DNA from: Actinomycetes bacterium
GTDB lineage: Bacteria > Bacillota > Sulfobacillia > Sulfobacillales > JAIMBI01
Reading direction: 5' to 3'
DNA: 64,000 bases
Assembly: GCA_023565505.1 (NCBI GenBank)
Contig: JAIMBI010000008.1
Span: forward strand, 43,840-107,839
How positions within the stretch are numbered: position 1 is the stretch's first letter; every line of letters starts with the position of its first letter. The notes beneath the pieces are model-generated. The model did not search any database and was not told the origin of the DNA. It saw only the letters and a list, made by a program, of their open reading frames with translations. The position numbers and the translations under genes were made by a program. Positions 35,467 to 45,731 of the stretch are shown here, in pieces.

Positions 35467-36227
35467 GTCGACGGCTTCGCCTCGGCCGGCCCGGCCAACG
35501 GCACCCCCACGTGCCATCCGCCGTCCACGGGCAAGAGGACCCCAGTGACCCACGGCGACCGCACGAAGAAGAGGACCGCCTCGGCGACATCCGCCGGGTG
35601 TCCGAGGCGGCGCGGCGCGGCCGGCGGCTCCAGTCCGGGGTCGTGGCGCCGGATGAGACCCGGCAGGACGGCGTTGACGCGGACGCCGGCGTCCGCCAAC
35701 CGCCTGGCCCAGTACTGGACCAAGCCGTCGACCGCCGCCTTTCCGGCCGCATAGGCGGGATTGCTTGCCTGCCGCGTGGCCGGCGACGCGCCCACCACCA
35801 CCACGACGCCCTGTCTTAGCGCGACCGTGGCGGCTCCGTGCCGCACGGCGAACTGCGCGCCGGCCGTCAGATTGTCGAGAGCCTCGCGAAACCACACGCC
35901 GTCGACGGCCGCGGGGTCCGTCGGCGCGCGGAAGTAGCCGCCCGCGCCCACATAGAGGAGGTCGAGGCCGCCCTCGCCCCAGGGCGGTCGGGCGAACAGC
36001 GCAGCCACCGCCGCTTCGTCGCGGACGTCCAGGGCCAACCCCCAGGCTTGTCCACCCTCCTCCCGGATTTGCCCCGCCAAGGCCTCGGCCCGCTCCGGGT
36101 GTCGCGAAGCCAGCCACACCGCCGCGCCGAGCCGGGCCAGGCGGCGCGCGGTATGCCCGCCCATGCCCGATCCGGCCCCCAGCAGGAGCGCCCGCCGCCC
36201 GGTGAACTCTTGGGGTTCCGCCGCCAC
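35463..36227 (-). CDS. Short-chain dehydrogenase/reductase
   Basis: The 254-residue SDR starts at GTG 36227, eight bases after AAGGAGG. The cofactor loop is LGAGSGMGG and the catalytic pair is Tyr and Lys in YAAGKAAV. The usual NNAG is VGAGG here. VDGGWHVG closes the fold. It lies 14 bases downstream of another SDR, which lacks its catalytic residues; the two may form a heteromer or act on the same CoA ester. The substrate is unknown. Confidence 0.88.
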   Translation of the reverse strand: MAAEPQEFTGRRALLLGAGSGMGGHTARRLARLGAAVWLASRHPERAEALAGQIREEGGQAWGLALDVRDEAAVAALFARPPWGEGGLDLLYVGAGGYFRAPTDPAAVDGVWFREALDNLTAGAQFAVRHGAATVALRQGVVVVVGASPATRQASNPAYAAGKAAVDGLVQYWARRLADAGVRVNAVLPGLIRRHDPGLEPPAAPRRLGHPADVAEAVLFFVRSPWVTGVLLPVDGGWHVGVPLAGPAEAKPST

Positions 36228-36241
36228 TGCCACCGCCTCCT

Positions 36242-37015
36242 TCACGCGAGTCCGCGATGGACGCCGCCGTCGATGTCGATGCTGGTCCCGGTGACCATGG
36301 CCGCCTCGTCGGACAGGAGGAACAGCACCAGACGGGCTACCTCCTCGGGGGTGGGCAACCGGCCGAATCCGCCGCGCCGCCGCATGGCCGCCGCCTGGTC
36401 CTCGGGAGTCCCGCCGTAAAGCCGCGCCAGCCCTTCGGCCATTTCGGCCAAAAGCCCCGTCTCGCAGGCACCCGGGTCCACGTTCACGACCCTGACGTGG
36501 TCGGAGGCCAGTTCGTCCGCCAGCACCTTGACGAACGCCCGGAGCGCCGCGTTGACGGCGCTGGCGGTCGCCAGCGTGGGGTTGGGGTCCTTGCCCGCCA
36601 CCCCCACGATGTTGACCATCACCCCACCCCGCTGCCGGAGGTACGGGGCGGCGGCCCGCATCATCCGCGCATAGCCGAAGAACTTCAGCTCGAAGTCGGC
36701 GCGCCAAGCCTCTTCCGGGATACCGAGCGCCGTGGCCACCCGGGCACCCCCGGCCGCGTTGACCAACAGCTCCACGCCCCCGAACCGTTCAGCGCAGGCC
36801 GCCAGGATGCGCTCGGGGGCGCCCGGCCGCGTCACGTCCTCGGCGAGCCACACCGCCCGCCCGGCGCCGATGTCCGCCTGCCATTCGGCGGGGGCCTGCC
36901 CCGAGCGGGCCACCAAGCCCACCCGTGCCCCCTCGTCGACCAACGCCCGGGCCACGGCCCGCCCGATGCCCCGGCTGGCTCCGGTCACCACGGCCCGCTT
37001 GCCGGCAAACCGCAC
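36242..37015 (-). CDS. SDR-fold protein lacking the catalytic Tyr and Lys
   Basis: The 257 residues keep the cofactor loop TGASRGIG (11-18), a modified NAAG and the C-terminal DGGVHRGLA. At the catalytic site, where classical SDRs read YSASKAAL, this protein reads ASAVNAAL, so Tyr becomes Ala and Lys becomes Asn; the Ser position is also changed (NIVGVAG). Some 2,4-dienoyl-CoA-type and other divergent SDRs lack the Tyr. It may be an unusual reductase, a binding protein or a partner of the following SDR. The position near an acyl-CoA mutase suggests CoA esters. Confidence 0.88.
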   Translation of the reverse strand: MRFAGKRAVVTGASRGIGRAVARALVDEGARVGLVARSGQAPAEWQADIGAGRAVWLAEDVTRPGAPERILAACAERFGGVELLVNAAGGARVATALGIPEEAWRADFELKFFGYARMMRAAAPYLRQRGGVMVNIVGVAGKDPNPTLATASAVNAALRAFVKVLADELASDHVRVVNVDPGACETGLLAEMAEGLARLYGGTPEDQAAAMRRRGGFGRLPTPEEVARLVLFLLSDEAAMVTGTSIDIDGGVHRGLA

Positions 37016-37137
37016 CTGTCGTCCCCTCCTGGCCTGGCCCGGCGAGGGCCCGGCGGGGGCACCGCCCCCGCCGGCTGCCCGTCCATCCGGGCAGATCCTC
37101 CGGTCCAGCCTATGCCAGCGTGCTCGCCGCCATGACG

Positions 37138-37172
37138 CGGCGCCGCCGGCGGGGACAACGCCGGCGGCGCCG
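37138..37172 (-). terminator. Strong GC hairpin between the mutase unit and the SDR pair
   Basis: CGGCGCCGCCGGCG (37138-37151) pairs with CGCCGGCGGCGCCG (37159-37172), 14 bp with a seven-base loop. There is no T run, so it could attenuate, protect mRNA ends or stop transcription with a factor. Confidence 0.45.
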
Positions 37173-37189
37173 GAACGGAGCCGTCGGGT

Positions 37190-37384
37190 TCAGAACGGCG
37201 TAACCAACAACGCGCCGCCGACGACGAGCATGGCCGCCCCGACCAAGGTGTAGAAGGAGGTCACCCGGATCCAGCCCTCGCCCGGCGTGCCGCGCTCGAT
37301 GATCATGATCGCCACCAGCGTGGAGCCGACGATGAGCAACAACGTGGCCAGCGTCAATCTCAGGGACATGTTGCCGATGGGCAT
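37190..37384 (-). CDS. Small two-helix membrane protein
   Basis: The 64 residues have two hydrophobic segments, LTLATLLLIVGSTLVAIMII (about 10-29) and a second from VGAAMLVVGGALLV to the C-terminus (about 48-61). AAGGAG lies about 11 bases before the ATG. It lies 57 bases after the mutase gene in the same direction. No family was recognised. Confidence 0.6.
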   Translation of the reverse strand: MPIGNMSLRLTLATLLLIVGSTLVAIMIIERGTPGEGWIRVTSFYTLVGAAMLVVGGALLVTPF

Positions 37385-37441
37385 GAACGTTCCGTCTCCT
37401 TGCTCCTCGTGTCGATAGGGTCCCCGCTCCGGGCCGCCGCG

Positions 37442-39076
<1,635 letters not shown>

Positions 39077-39343
39077 CGACAGCGCCTCCTCCCGCCCTCA
39101 AGTCGGCCGACAGCCCGCCGGGGCGACGCGCCCGTCCCGCCCTTGGCGCCCCCTCGCCGACTCGTTCCCGGATCCCCCTGCGGCTCCGGCCGCCACGACA
39201 CCCGTGTTTACCATAGCAGACCGCGCCGCCTGGCGTCGAGGCGCGCGGCCGAGGGTGCAAAGCGCCGGACGCTCTGCTACAAGAAGGACAGGACGAGGAG
39301 GTCTCCGACCACCCGAGGAGCCTGTTCTGCGGGAGGGATGCAC

Positions 39344-39964
39344 GTGCCCCGGCGGATTCCGCCCTACGCCCCCGTCGTGCGTTACCTGCGCCTCCAGGCC
39401 GGCCTCTCGCCGCAGGAGCTGGCCGGCCGGCTGGGCGTCCCCGAGTACTACGTGGGCTACCTCGAAGAGGGATACCGCTGGCCGCGCCCGCCCATGCTCC
39501 GGGCGTTGGCCGAGACGTTCGGGTGGATGCCGTTCGAGTTGGCCCTGGTGGCCGATGTGGAGATCCCGTACCCCGACTGGCCGAAGACCACCGACCTCGA
39601 CGCCTGGCGACGGCTGGCCCGGGAGTGGACCGGCGTCCTCGACGCCATCACGCGCTACACCCTGGCGCGGGAACTCGCGGCCCATCCCGACTGGCAGGCC
39701 CAGTTGGACCCCGCGTTGCCCGAGGCGACGGCCGTCTTCGGCGTCGTCGCGTGCTACGACTGGCTGAGGCGCCGGTGGACGCCGTACGAGCCGCACCCCA
39801 CCCGGTTGAGTCCCCCGCAGTCGGCCGCCGCCGTCCTGGAAGCCCTGGCCGCCGGGGCAGCCGGCGCACCGGTGGTGGTCGAACCGGATTTCCTGGCCGG
39901 CCTCTCGCCCGAGGATCGCCGCACCGTGGAAACGGTGGCGCGCTCGCTCAAGGCCCGTCGCTGA
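39344..39964 (+). CDS. XRE-type helix-turn-helix protein
   Basis: The 206 residues start at GTG 39344, seven bases after GGAGG. The N-terminal HTH spans about 12-65, with LRLQAGLSPQELAGRLGVPE and YLEEGYRWPRPPMLRALAE as in the lambda-repressor-like fold. A helical C-terminal part of unknown role follows (DAITRYTLARELAAHPDW). It is divergent from the mutase gene, and so could regulate it from the 267-base gap between them. The long frame open upstream is antisense noise, not a fusion. Confidence 0.82.
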   Translation: MPRRIPPYAPVVRYLRLQAGLSPQELAGRLGVPEYYVGYLEEGYRWPRPPMLRALAETFGWMPFELALVADVEIPYPDWPKTTDLDAWRRLAREWTGVLDAITRYTLARELAAHPDWQAQLDPALPEATAVFGVVACYDWLRRRWTPYEPHPTRLSPPQSAAAVLEALAAGAAGAPVVVEPDFLAGLSPEDRRTVETVARSLKARR

Positions 39965-40700
39965 TCCCCCAGAACGCCCGCCAAGCCTCCGTGTGCCACG
40001 CCGCGACCCGCTCCACGGGGACACGCCACCACCGGCTCAGGCCTTCGGCCACGGCCAGGACGTCGGCCGGGGCGCTTTGGGGTTGGCCCCCATGTCCCCA
40101 GGGCGCGTCCGTCTCCCACAGGACGCGGTCGGGTCGCGCCCAACGGGCCCACACGGCATCCCGGGTCCGCCAAGCGACCTCCGGGGTCACCCCCACGAAG
40201 TAGCCCTCCGCCAGCACGGCCGCGGTCCACGCCGCCGGAGCCTTGTGCCAGTGGAAGACAGCGCGGCGCACGCCGTACCGTCGCAGCCACAAAAGCATGC
40301 GCCGGACCGCGTCGGCGCCCACGGCGTGGACCACTACCGGCTTGTCCCACTCCCGGGCCCAGGCCAACCACGCCGGGACAAGCCACGCCGCCTGGCGCTC
40401 GAGCGCCGGCCGCTCACCCGGCGCGGCCCACCGGGGCCATCCGATTTCCCCGACCGCGTGAATCCCCGACGGCCGAAGACGGGCCAAAAAACGCTCCAGG
40501 GCCGAACGGTCCTCGGCGTGGCGCCTCTCCGGGTGCCAGCCGACCACCCGGCACAGCGGAAGCGCCGCCGTGTAGGCGAGCAGTGCCTGGATCTCGGCCG
40601 AGTCCGACGCGACCGCCCCCACCGCGCGCAGGCCCACCCGGACCGCCTCCCGGTCCCACCCGGGGGCCAGCGCCAGGACGTGGGCGTGGCTGTCGGCCAT
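39948..40700 (-). CDS. TatD-family metal-dependent hydrolase
   Basis: This 250-residue amidohydrolase-fold protein has SHAHV (metal-binding HxH, 4-8), GEIGW with the bridging Glu, VVHAVG and FHWHKA with further His ligands, and ETDAPWG with the catalytic Asp. TatD enzymes are 3'-5' exonucleases or deoxyribonucleases. The ATG overlaps the TGA of leucine dehydrogenase by one base; the 3' end overlaps the XRE gene by 17 bases tail-to-tail. Confidence 0.9.
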   Translation of the reverse strand: MADSHAHVLALAPGWDREAVRVGLRAVGAVASDSAEIQALLAYTAALPLCRVVGWHPERRHAEDRSALERFLARLRPSGIHAVGEIGWPRWAAPGERPALERQAAWLVPAWLAWAREWDKPVVVHAVGADAVRRMLLWLRRYGVRRAVFHWHKAPAAWTAAVLAEGYFVGVTPEVAWRTRDAVWARWARPDRVLWETDAPWGHGGQPQSAPADVLAVAEGLSRWWRVPVERVAAWHTEAWRAFWGISDGP

Positions 40701-41782
40701 CACGTCCGGCTCCGGCCCCCCGTGAAGATCCGGTGGATGTCGTGGTAAAGCTTGAGCCGTTCCTCCACCAACGTCAGCGCCAACCGATTGGTGGCGATGC
40801 CGCGGGCGTCGGACTCGCGGAAGAGGGTGAGCAGGAAGTCGTAGATGGCCTCGACACGATGACGCACCCGCTCGGGCCGGTAGCCGTTCAGCTCGTCGGC
40901 TACCTGAAGCAGGCCGCCCGCATTGGTGATGAAATCCGGCGCGTAGAGGATGCCGCGCTCCCGAAGCCGCTCGCCCAGGCGTTCGTCGGCCAGCTGGTTG
41001 TTCGCCGAGCCGGCCACGATGGCGCAGCGGAGGCGTTCCACCGTCTCCGCGGTGATGACGCTGCCCAGCGCGCACGGCGAGAAGATGTCGCACGGGGTTT
41101 CGAGGATGGACCACGGGTCGACCGGCTCGACACCGTACTGGGCCGTGACGACGCCGACGGCCTGCGGGTCGATGTCGGCCACCACCACCTCGGCGCCCGC
41201 TTCCACGACGCGCGCGACGACTTGCCGCCCGACTTTGCCCAACCCTTGCACGGCCACCCGCCGTCCGCGGAGCGAGTCATCTCCGTAGCGGTGCATGAGT
41301 CCGGCGCGCATGGCTTGGAGCACGCCGAACGACGTGACGGCGCCCGTGTCGCCGGACCCACCGTATGCCTCCGGCAAGGCCACCAGGTAACGCGTTTCGC
41401 GCGCCGCGTGGACGAAGTCGTTGCCGTCGGTCCCCACGTCCTCGCCGGTGATGAACCGGCCCCCCAGCGTCTCCAGAAACCGTCCGAACGCCCGGAACAG
41501 GGCCTCGCTCTTGTCGGTCAGGGGGTTGCCGATGATGACCGCCTTGCCGCCACCGTAGTCCAGGCCGGCCGCCGCCGCCTTGTAGGTCATGCCCTCGGAA
41601 AGGCGGAGCGCGTCTTCGAGGGCTGCCTCCTCCGACGCGTAGGGCCACATGCGGCAGCCACCCAGCGCCGGGCCCAGGGTGGTATCGTGGATCGCGATGA
41701 TGGCTTTGAGGCCGGTGGCCTTGTCGTAGTTGAAGATGACCTGTTCGTGGCCGTGCCGTTCCATGGCGTCGAATATGTTCAT
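40700..41782 (-). CDS. Leucine dehydrogenase (Glu/Leu/Phe/Val dehydrogenase family)
   Basis: This enzyme deaminates leucine, valine or isoleucine to the 2-oxo acids with NAD+. The 360-residue length is that of bacillar leucine dehydrogenase, and the catalytic lysines fall at the same numbers, Lys68 (GMTYKAAAAG) and Lys80 (YGGGKAVI). The Rossmann loop is VQGLGKVGRQV. Valine breakdown gives isobutyryl-CoA, the expected substrate of the nearby mutase, so the two genes probably belong to one catabolic route. Confidence 0.93.
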   Translation of the reverse strand: MNIFDAMERHGHEQVIFNYDKATGLKAIIAIHDTTLGPALGGCRMWPYASEEAALEDALRLSEGMTYKAAAAGLDYGGGKAVIIGNPLTDKSEALFRAFGRFLETLGGRFITGEDVGTDGNDFVHAARETRYLVALPEAYGGSGDTGAVTSFGVLQAMRAGLMHRYGDDSLRGRRVAVQGLGKVGRQVVARVVEAGAEVVVADIDPQAVGVVTAQYGVEPVDPWSILETPCDIFSPCALGSVITAETVERLRCAIVAGSANNQLADERLGERLRERGILYAPDFITNAGGLLQVADELNGYRPERVRHRVEAIYDFLLTLFRESDARGIATNRLALTLVEERLKLYHDIHRIFTGGRSRT

Positions 41783-41945
41783 CCCGCCCCCTGGCGCGGG
41801 GCTTCACCTCCTCGGAGACTCCGTCGCCGGCGCCAGACCCGCCCGGGGGGTCAAGACGCACGTCATCGTGCCGGCGGGCTGCCGGCCGAGGTCGGACAGC
41901 CCGCACGTCACGTCCCTCTATGACGTCCGAGTCCACATTATACCG

Positions 41946-42767
41946 TTACCCGGCGTGGGCGTCCGACCGGCCGGCCTCCGGCTCCGCCAGGCCGAAACCC
42001 AGCCCCCCGATTGCGGCGGGCACCGGGTGCGGCTCGGGCGCGGCGACGCGCGGCCACCGCGGCTCAGCCCCTGCCGCCGCCGGCCGGAGCACGGCCACCG
42101 GCGTCCGTTGGCTGCCCTGGCCCATGGGATTGTCGCGCAAGAGCTCCCGCACCAGTTCGGCGTCCACCCCGGAGCTGGCGGCCAGGACCTCGCTTCCCAC
42201 GTCGTTGACGTCGACCACGGCCACACCGCAGCCGAGGCGGCGGGCCAAGCCGTCCGCGAAGTCCTGACTGTTCTTCGGCGCGAGTACGATATAGCGGTTG
42301 TACGGAGCGATGGTCGTCGGTCCCGGCCCGTCGATGGAGGCCACCCGTCGTCCCGCGATGCGGTAGAAGTCGCCCGACCGACCCAAGAGGCGACCCACCG
42401 CCGCCACGGCGGCGGCCACCAGGATGCGGGCCACGCCCGCCTCCCGCAAGGCCATCTCCATGGTCTCCGGGCGCCGCAGCCCCAGGCCGTACCCCAACGG
42501 GCGTACGTGGCGGGCTAGCCACCGGGCCAGGCGGCGCGGCCGGACCGCCCGGAGCGGGATGGCCCGGCCTTCCGCGATGGCGACGATCTTCTCCCCGACG
42601 ACCACGATGTCCCCCGGCTGGACCTGTCCGGCGAGATACGGCGTCAGTGTCGACGTCAGCCGCTCGCCGGGCCGGACGAGATGGGTCCGTACCACGTAAC
42701 GCTCGAACCGGCGCGCCCCGACCTGGCGCGCCGGTTTTCGCGTCCAGCTGCCCGTTGTCCGTTCCAT
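41946..42767 (-). CDS. F420-0:gamma-glutamyl ligase-like protein
   Basis: From ATG 42767 (GGGGGTG six bases before it) the protein has 273 residues. The N-terminal block GDIVVVGEKIVAIAEGR and the central IDGPGPTTIAPYNRYIVLAPKN resemble the CofE ligase fold. VAVVDVNDVGSEVLAASSG and DNPMGQGSQRTPVAVLR follow. Many bacteria without F420 carry such homologues, so actual glutamylation of F420 is doubtful. No other F420 gene is in the window. The 3' end is Pro/Ala-rich. Confidence 0.82.
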   Translation of the reverse strand: MERTTGSWTRKPARQVGARRFERYVVRTHLVRPGERLTSTLTPYLAGQVQPGDIVVVGEKIVAIAEGRAIPLRAVRPRRLARWLARHVRPLGYGLGLRRPETMEMALREAGVARILVAAAVAAVGRLLGRSGDFYRIAGRRVASIDGPGPTTIAPYNRYIVLAPKNSQDFADGLARRLGCGVAVVDVNDVGSEVLAASSGVDAELVRELLRDNPMGQGSQRTPVAVLRPAAAGAEPRWPRVAAPEPHPVPAAIGGLGFGLAEPEAGRSDAHAG

Positions 42768-42856
42768 TGGCGTCACCCCCGATTGGCGGTCACCAATCTA
42801 TTCGGAGGGGCGACGGCTGGCCGGCCAGCGCCGCTGGGACTTTCTGGACGTCGGCG

Positions 42857-43765
42857 TCAGCGGCCGAACTCCTTGAGCAGGCGGTGGATGTCCTGGGTCA
42901 TGGCCAGGGCCTCGGCATGCGGACGCTGCCACACGTTGCGACCGAAGATGAGGCCGGTCGCCCCGGCTTCCATGCACGCCCGCGCCTTGGCCATGGTGGC
43001 TTCGTAACTCCCCTTCTCGCCCCCGGCGAAGATGACCAGCGACCGGCCGGCCGACTGGACCACCTGGCGCAGCGCCTCGGCCTCGGTCCAGGGACGCTGG
43101 TAGGCCTTCGGAGCTTTCTCCAACTTGTCCGGATCGATCTTGGGCACGTTGAGCTTGATGACGTCGGCCCCCAGTTCCTGGGCTACCCGGCTCGCATAGT
43201 CGACCGCGTAGATGGTGTCGCGGCCACCCTTGGCCTCGATCGCCTCGCCGCGCGGATACGCCCACACCACCACCGGCATGCCGTACGCCTCGGCTTCCTC
43301 GCGGACACTCATGAACTGGCGGAAGTCCCGATCCTGGTCGGGAGACCCGACGTAGAGCGTGTAGCCCACGGCGTCGGCGCCGAGTCGCACGGCGTCCTTG
43401 ACGCTGGCGACGAGCGGAGAGATGGGGACTCGATCCGACGGGATCTCCGTCTTCCCGTTGAGCTTCAAAATGAGAGGCACCTGCCCCGCGTACCGGGGAT
43501 AATACTTGCTCGCCAGGCCGATCTGGCACGCGATGGCCGAGTACCGGCCTTCCACGGCCAACTGGAACTGAAAGTCCGGGTCCGCGCTGTCCGGGTTGTC
43601 CATGAAGTCGCGGGGACCGTGCTCGAGGCCCTGGTCGATGGGCAGGATGAGCAGGGTGCCGTTGGCCGGACCCGCCTGGTACAGCAGCCGATACAGCCGC
43701 GTTTTCTTCCCGGGACTCAGGTTGAGGTCGTTCAACAGCCGGCGACCGATCTGCGAGATGGCCAT
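42857..43765 (-). CDS. Class I fructose-bisphosphate aldolase, DhnA/archaeal type
   Basis: The 302 residues form a Schiff-base aldolase of the DeoC/FbaB superfamily. ILPIDQGLEHGP near the N-terminus, the Schiff-base Lys in ADVIKLNVPK, the phosphate-binding FAGGEKGS and IFGRNVWQRP are typical. It cleaves or makes fructose 1,6-bisphosphate; some homologues also act as phosphatases. AAGGAGG lies 11 bases before the ATG, and a clean promoter lies 49-77 bases upstream of the start codon. Confidence 0.93.
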   Translation of the reverse strand: MAISQIGRRLLNDLNLSPGKKTRLYRLLYQAGPANGTLLILPIDQGLEHGPRDFMDNPDSADPDFQFQLAVEGRYSAIACQIGLASKYYPRYAGQVPLILKLNGKTEIPSDRVPISPLVASVKDAVRLGADAVGYTLYVGSPDQDRDFRQFMSVREEAEAYGMPVVVWAYPRGEAIEAKGGRDTIYAVDYASRVAQELGADVIKLNVPKIDPDKLEKAPKAYQRPWTEAEALRQVVQSAGRSLVIFAGGEKGSYEATMAKARACMEAGATGLIFGRNVWQRPHAEALAMTQDIHRLLKEFGR

Positions 43766-43813
43766 AACCGGATTGTCCTCCTTCGACGTGCGTTGTCGCG
43801 AGGCTTCGGGCTT

Positions 43814-43842
43814 AGTGTAGCATCCCCCGTCGCGACCGGCAA
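43814..43842 (-). promoter_or_regulatory. Promoter of the class I aldolase gene
   Basis: Reading left, TTGCCG (43842-43837) and TACACT (43819-43814) are spaced by 17 bases; the start codon is 49 bases further. Confidence 0.7.
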
Positions 43843-44021
43843 TTCGTACCAGTCAGACGGCCGCTGGGGGCGCCCGGCGGAGGTGTGCCCCGCCGCTCGC
43901 GCGCGGTGTCCGGTCCGGTGGTCCCCTTGTCCCCGCTCGCGCTCCCGCGTTACCCTAAAACCGTCGTCGGCTCCGGAACGTGCGCCGGCGCGACACCTTC
44001 GGGCGAAACGGAGGATTCGGC

Positions 44022-44597
44022 GTGGAGGCACCGGCTGCCCTGCCCACCCGTGAGGCGGCGTGGCAACTGCTCTGCCGCTACACCACCAGCGAGGCGCTCA
44101 GGAAGCACGCGCTGGCGGTCGAGGCCGTCATGCGGCGACTGGCCGAGGCCCACGGGGACGATCCCCACCTCTTCGGGCTGGTCGGTCTTCTGCACGATTT
44201 CGACTACGAAAAGTGGCCCGAAGTCGGCCGCCATACCGTGGAAGGCGCCCGGATCCTCCGTGCGGAGGGCTATCCCCCGGTGGTCGTGGAGGCGGTCCTG
44301 TCGCACGTGACGGAGAACGGCATCCCGCGGGATACCCTCCTCAAACGCGCCATCTACGCCGCGGACGAGCTGACCGGGTTCGTGGTCGCCGTCGCGTTGG
44401 TCAAGGGACGGCGTCTGTCCGCCGTCACACCCGAATCGGTCCTGAAGAAACTCAAGGACAAGAGCTTCGCGCGGGGCGTCAACCGGCAGGACGTCGTGCA
44501 AGGGGCGGAGGCCCTCGGCGTCCCGCTGGCCGATCTCGTCGCCTTCGTGGTGGACGCCCTCAAGCCGGTCGCGTCGCAGATCGGCCTCGAACCGTAA
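44022..44597 (+). CDS. HD-domain phosphohydrolase family protein
   Basis: The 191 residues start at GTG 44022, seven bases after GGAGG. The HD fold has RKHALAVEAVMRRLAEAHG, the metal pair in LLHDFDYEKWP, HTVEGARILRAEGYP and VLSHVTENG, then IYAADELTGFVVAVAL. This subgroup is close to the small HDIG proteins of clostridia. It may hydrolyse a nucleotide or phosphate ester; the substrate is unknown. It is a single-gene unit. Confidence 0.87.
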   Translation: MEAPAALPTREAAWQLLCRYTTSEALRKHALAVEAVMRRLAEAHGDDPHLFGLVGLLHDFDYEKWPEVGRHTVEGARILRAEGYPPVVVEAVLSHVTENGIPRDTLLKRAIYAADELTGFVVAVALVKGRRLSAVTPESVLKKLKDKSFARGVNRQDVVQGAEALGVPLADLVAFVVDALKPVASQIGLEP

Positions 44598-44610
44598 AAA
44601 GGCGCGCGTC

Positions 44611-45024
44611 CTACGCCTCGGGGGGAATCGGCTTCCGGCCCGCGTAGCCTTCCCGGAGACCGTGGTAATAGCCGACAGCCGGTTCGCCGAGCTTCCAGCA
44701 CAGGTAGACGTCCTGCCCGTCGATGGTCGCCGGGAAGTCGACGAGGCCCACCTCCACGTCCGTGACCCGGCAGCCGAGGTCGTTGATGCGTTCCAGAATC
44801 TGATTGGCCTCAGCGACGACGCGGTCGAACTCCCGTTTGGCCAGCTGGTAGTCCGTGAGCATGATGAGGTTCCCGTCCTTGCGGTAGCCCACTTCCCGGA
44901 TGCTGCGCATCTCGTCGTACTTGCCGCGGGCCTGCGCCTGCATCGCCCGGAGCTGTTCCAACATGCCCCGCAAGGTGGGCAGGAGGGCGTTGGCCTCGTC
45001 CCTTGTGAAGCGTCGTACTGCCAT
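44611..45024 (-). CDS. DUF2203-family protein
   Basis: The 137 residues start at ATG 45024 with GGGGGTG six bases before it. FTRDEANALLPTLRGMLEQL at the start, a helical middle, then VDFPATIDGQDVYLCWKLGE and the final YYHGLREGYAGRKPI are diagnostic of this family of unknown function. It follows the cobalamin adenosyltransferase by 39 bases and is probably co-transcribed with it. Confidence 0.9.
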   Translation of the reverse strand: MAVRRFTRDEANALLPTLRGMLEQLRAMQAQARGKYDEMRSIREVGYRKDGNLIMLTDYQLAKREFDRVVAEANQILERINDLGCRVTDVEVGLVDFPATIDGQDVYLCWKLGEPAVGYYHGLREGYAGRKPIPPEA

Positions 45025-45063
45025 CCCATGCACCCCCATGCGTCCCGCTCCCCGCCGGGCGGT

Positions 45064-45606
45064 TCAGAACTCGGCCGGCTCGTCGGATCGCCCGGCCGCC
45101 TGGTTCGCCGCCCGCGTCATGACGAACAGCAGGTCGGACAGCCGGTTCAAGAACTCGAGCAGTTCCGGCGGCCCCGGCTCGTGCTCGTACAGCGCGACGA
45201 CCCGCCGCTCCGCCCGCCGCACGATGGTCCGGGCCAGATGCAACAGCGCCGCCGCCCGGGTGCCGCCCGGCAGGATGAACTGGCGGAGCCTCGGGAGCTG
45301 GGCCTCGTAGGCGTCGATGCGCGCCTCCAGATGCTGGACGTCCTCCGCGCGGATGTGGTGCTGGCGGGCCGGATTCACCGTGGCCAAGTCCGCCCCCAGG
45401 GCGAACAATCGATGCTGCACCCAGGCCAGGTCGTCCGCCAGCTCGCCGCCGCCCAACTCGGCGCGAGCCACGCCGAGGGCCGCATTGGCCTCGTCGACGG
45501 TGCCGTAGGCCTCGACCCGGCGATCGTGCTTGGATACGCGCCGGTCGCCCGCCACGCCCCACAGGCTGGTCTGTCCCCGATCCCCCGTCCGGGTGTAGAT
45601 TTTCAT
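45064..45606 (-). CDS. PduO-type cob(I)alamin adenosyltransferase
   Basis: The enzyme makes adenosylcobalamin from cob(I)alamin and ATP. The 180 residues begin with the ATP-binding YTRTGDRGQTSLWG (4-17) and contain VDEANAALG and the cobalamin-facing FLNRLSDLLFVMTR. AAAGGAG precedes the ATG. It would supply the cofactor for the acyl-CoA mutase, which is split between 4 and 39 kb. I looked for a cobalamin riboswitch in the leader and found none. Confidence 0.94.
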   Translation of the reverse strand: MKIYTRTGDRGQTSLWGVAGDRRVSKHDRRVEAYGTVDEANAALGVARAELGGGELADDLAWVQHRLFALGADLATVNPARQHHIRAEDVQHLEARIDAYEAQLPRLRQFILPGGTRAAALLHLARTIVRRAERRVVALYEHEPGPPELLEFLNRLSDLLFVMTRAANQAAGRSDEPAEF

Positions 45607-45702
45607 CGGACGCCGCTCCTTTGAAGAACCGATCGAGAACGGTCCTCGGAGGTCTGAACCCTGATCCGCGTCGGTGTCTGGGTCTCCACCGTGTCACCGG
45701 CG

Positions 45703-45731
45703 ATTATATCCCGTTGCCGGGAACATGGAAA
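45703..45731 (-). promoter_or_regulatory. Promoter of the adenosyltransferase/DUF2203 unit
   Basis: Reading left, TTTCCA (45731-45726) and a perfect TATAAT (45708-45703) are spaced by 17 bases, leaving a leader of about 90 bases. Confidence 0.7.

Noticed and set aside
41946..42767. Coenzyme F420 biosynthesis
   Set aside because: Only a CofE-like homologue is present; such proteins are widespread without F420, and no cofC, cofD, cofG/H or F420-dependent enzyme is in the window.
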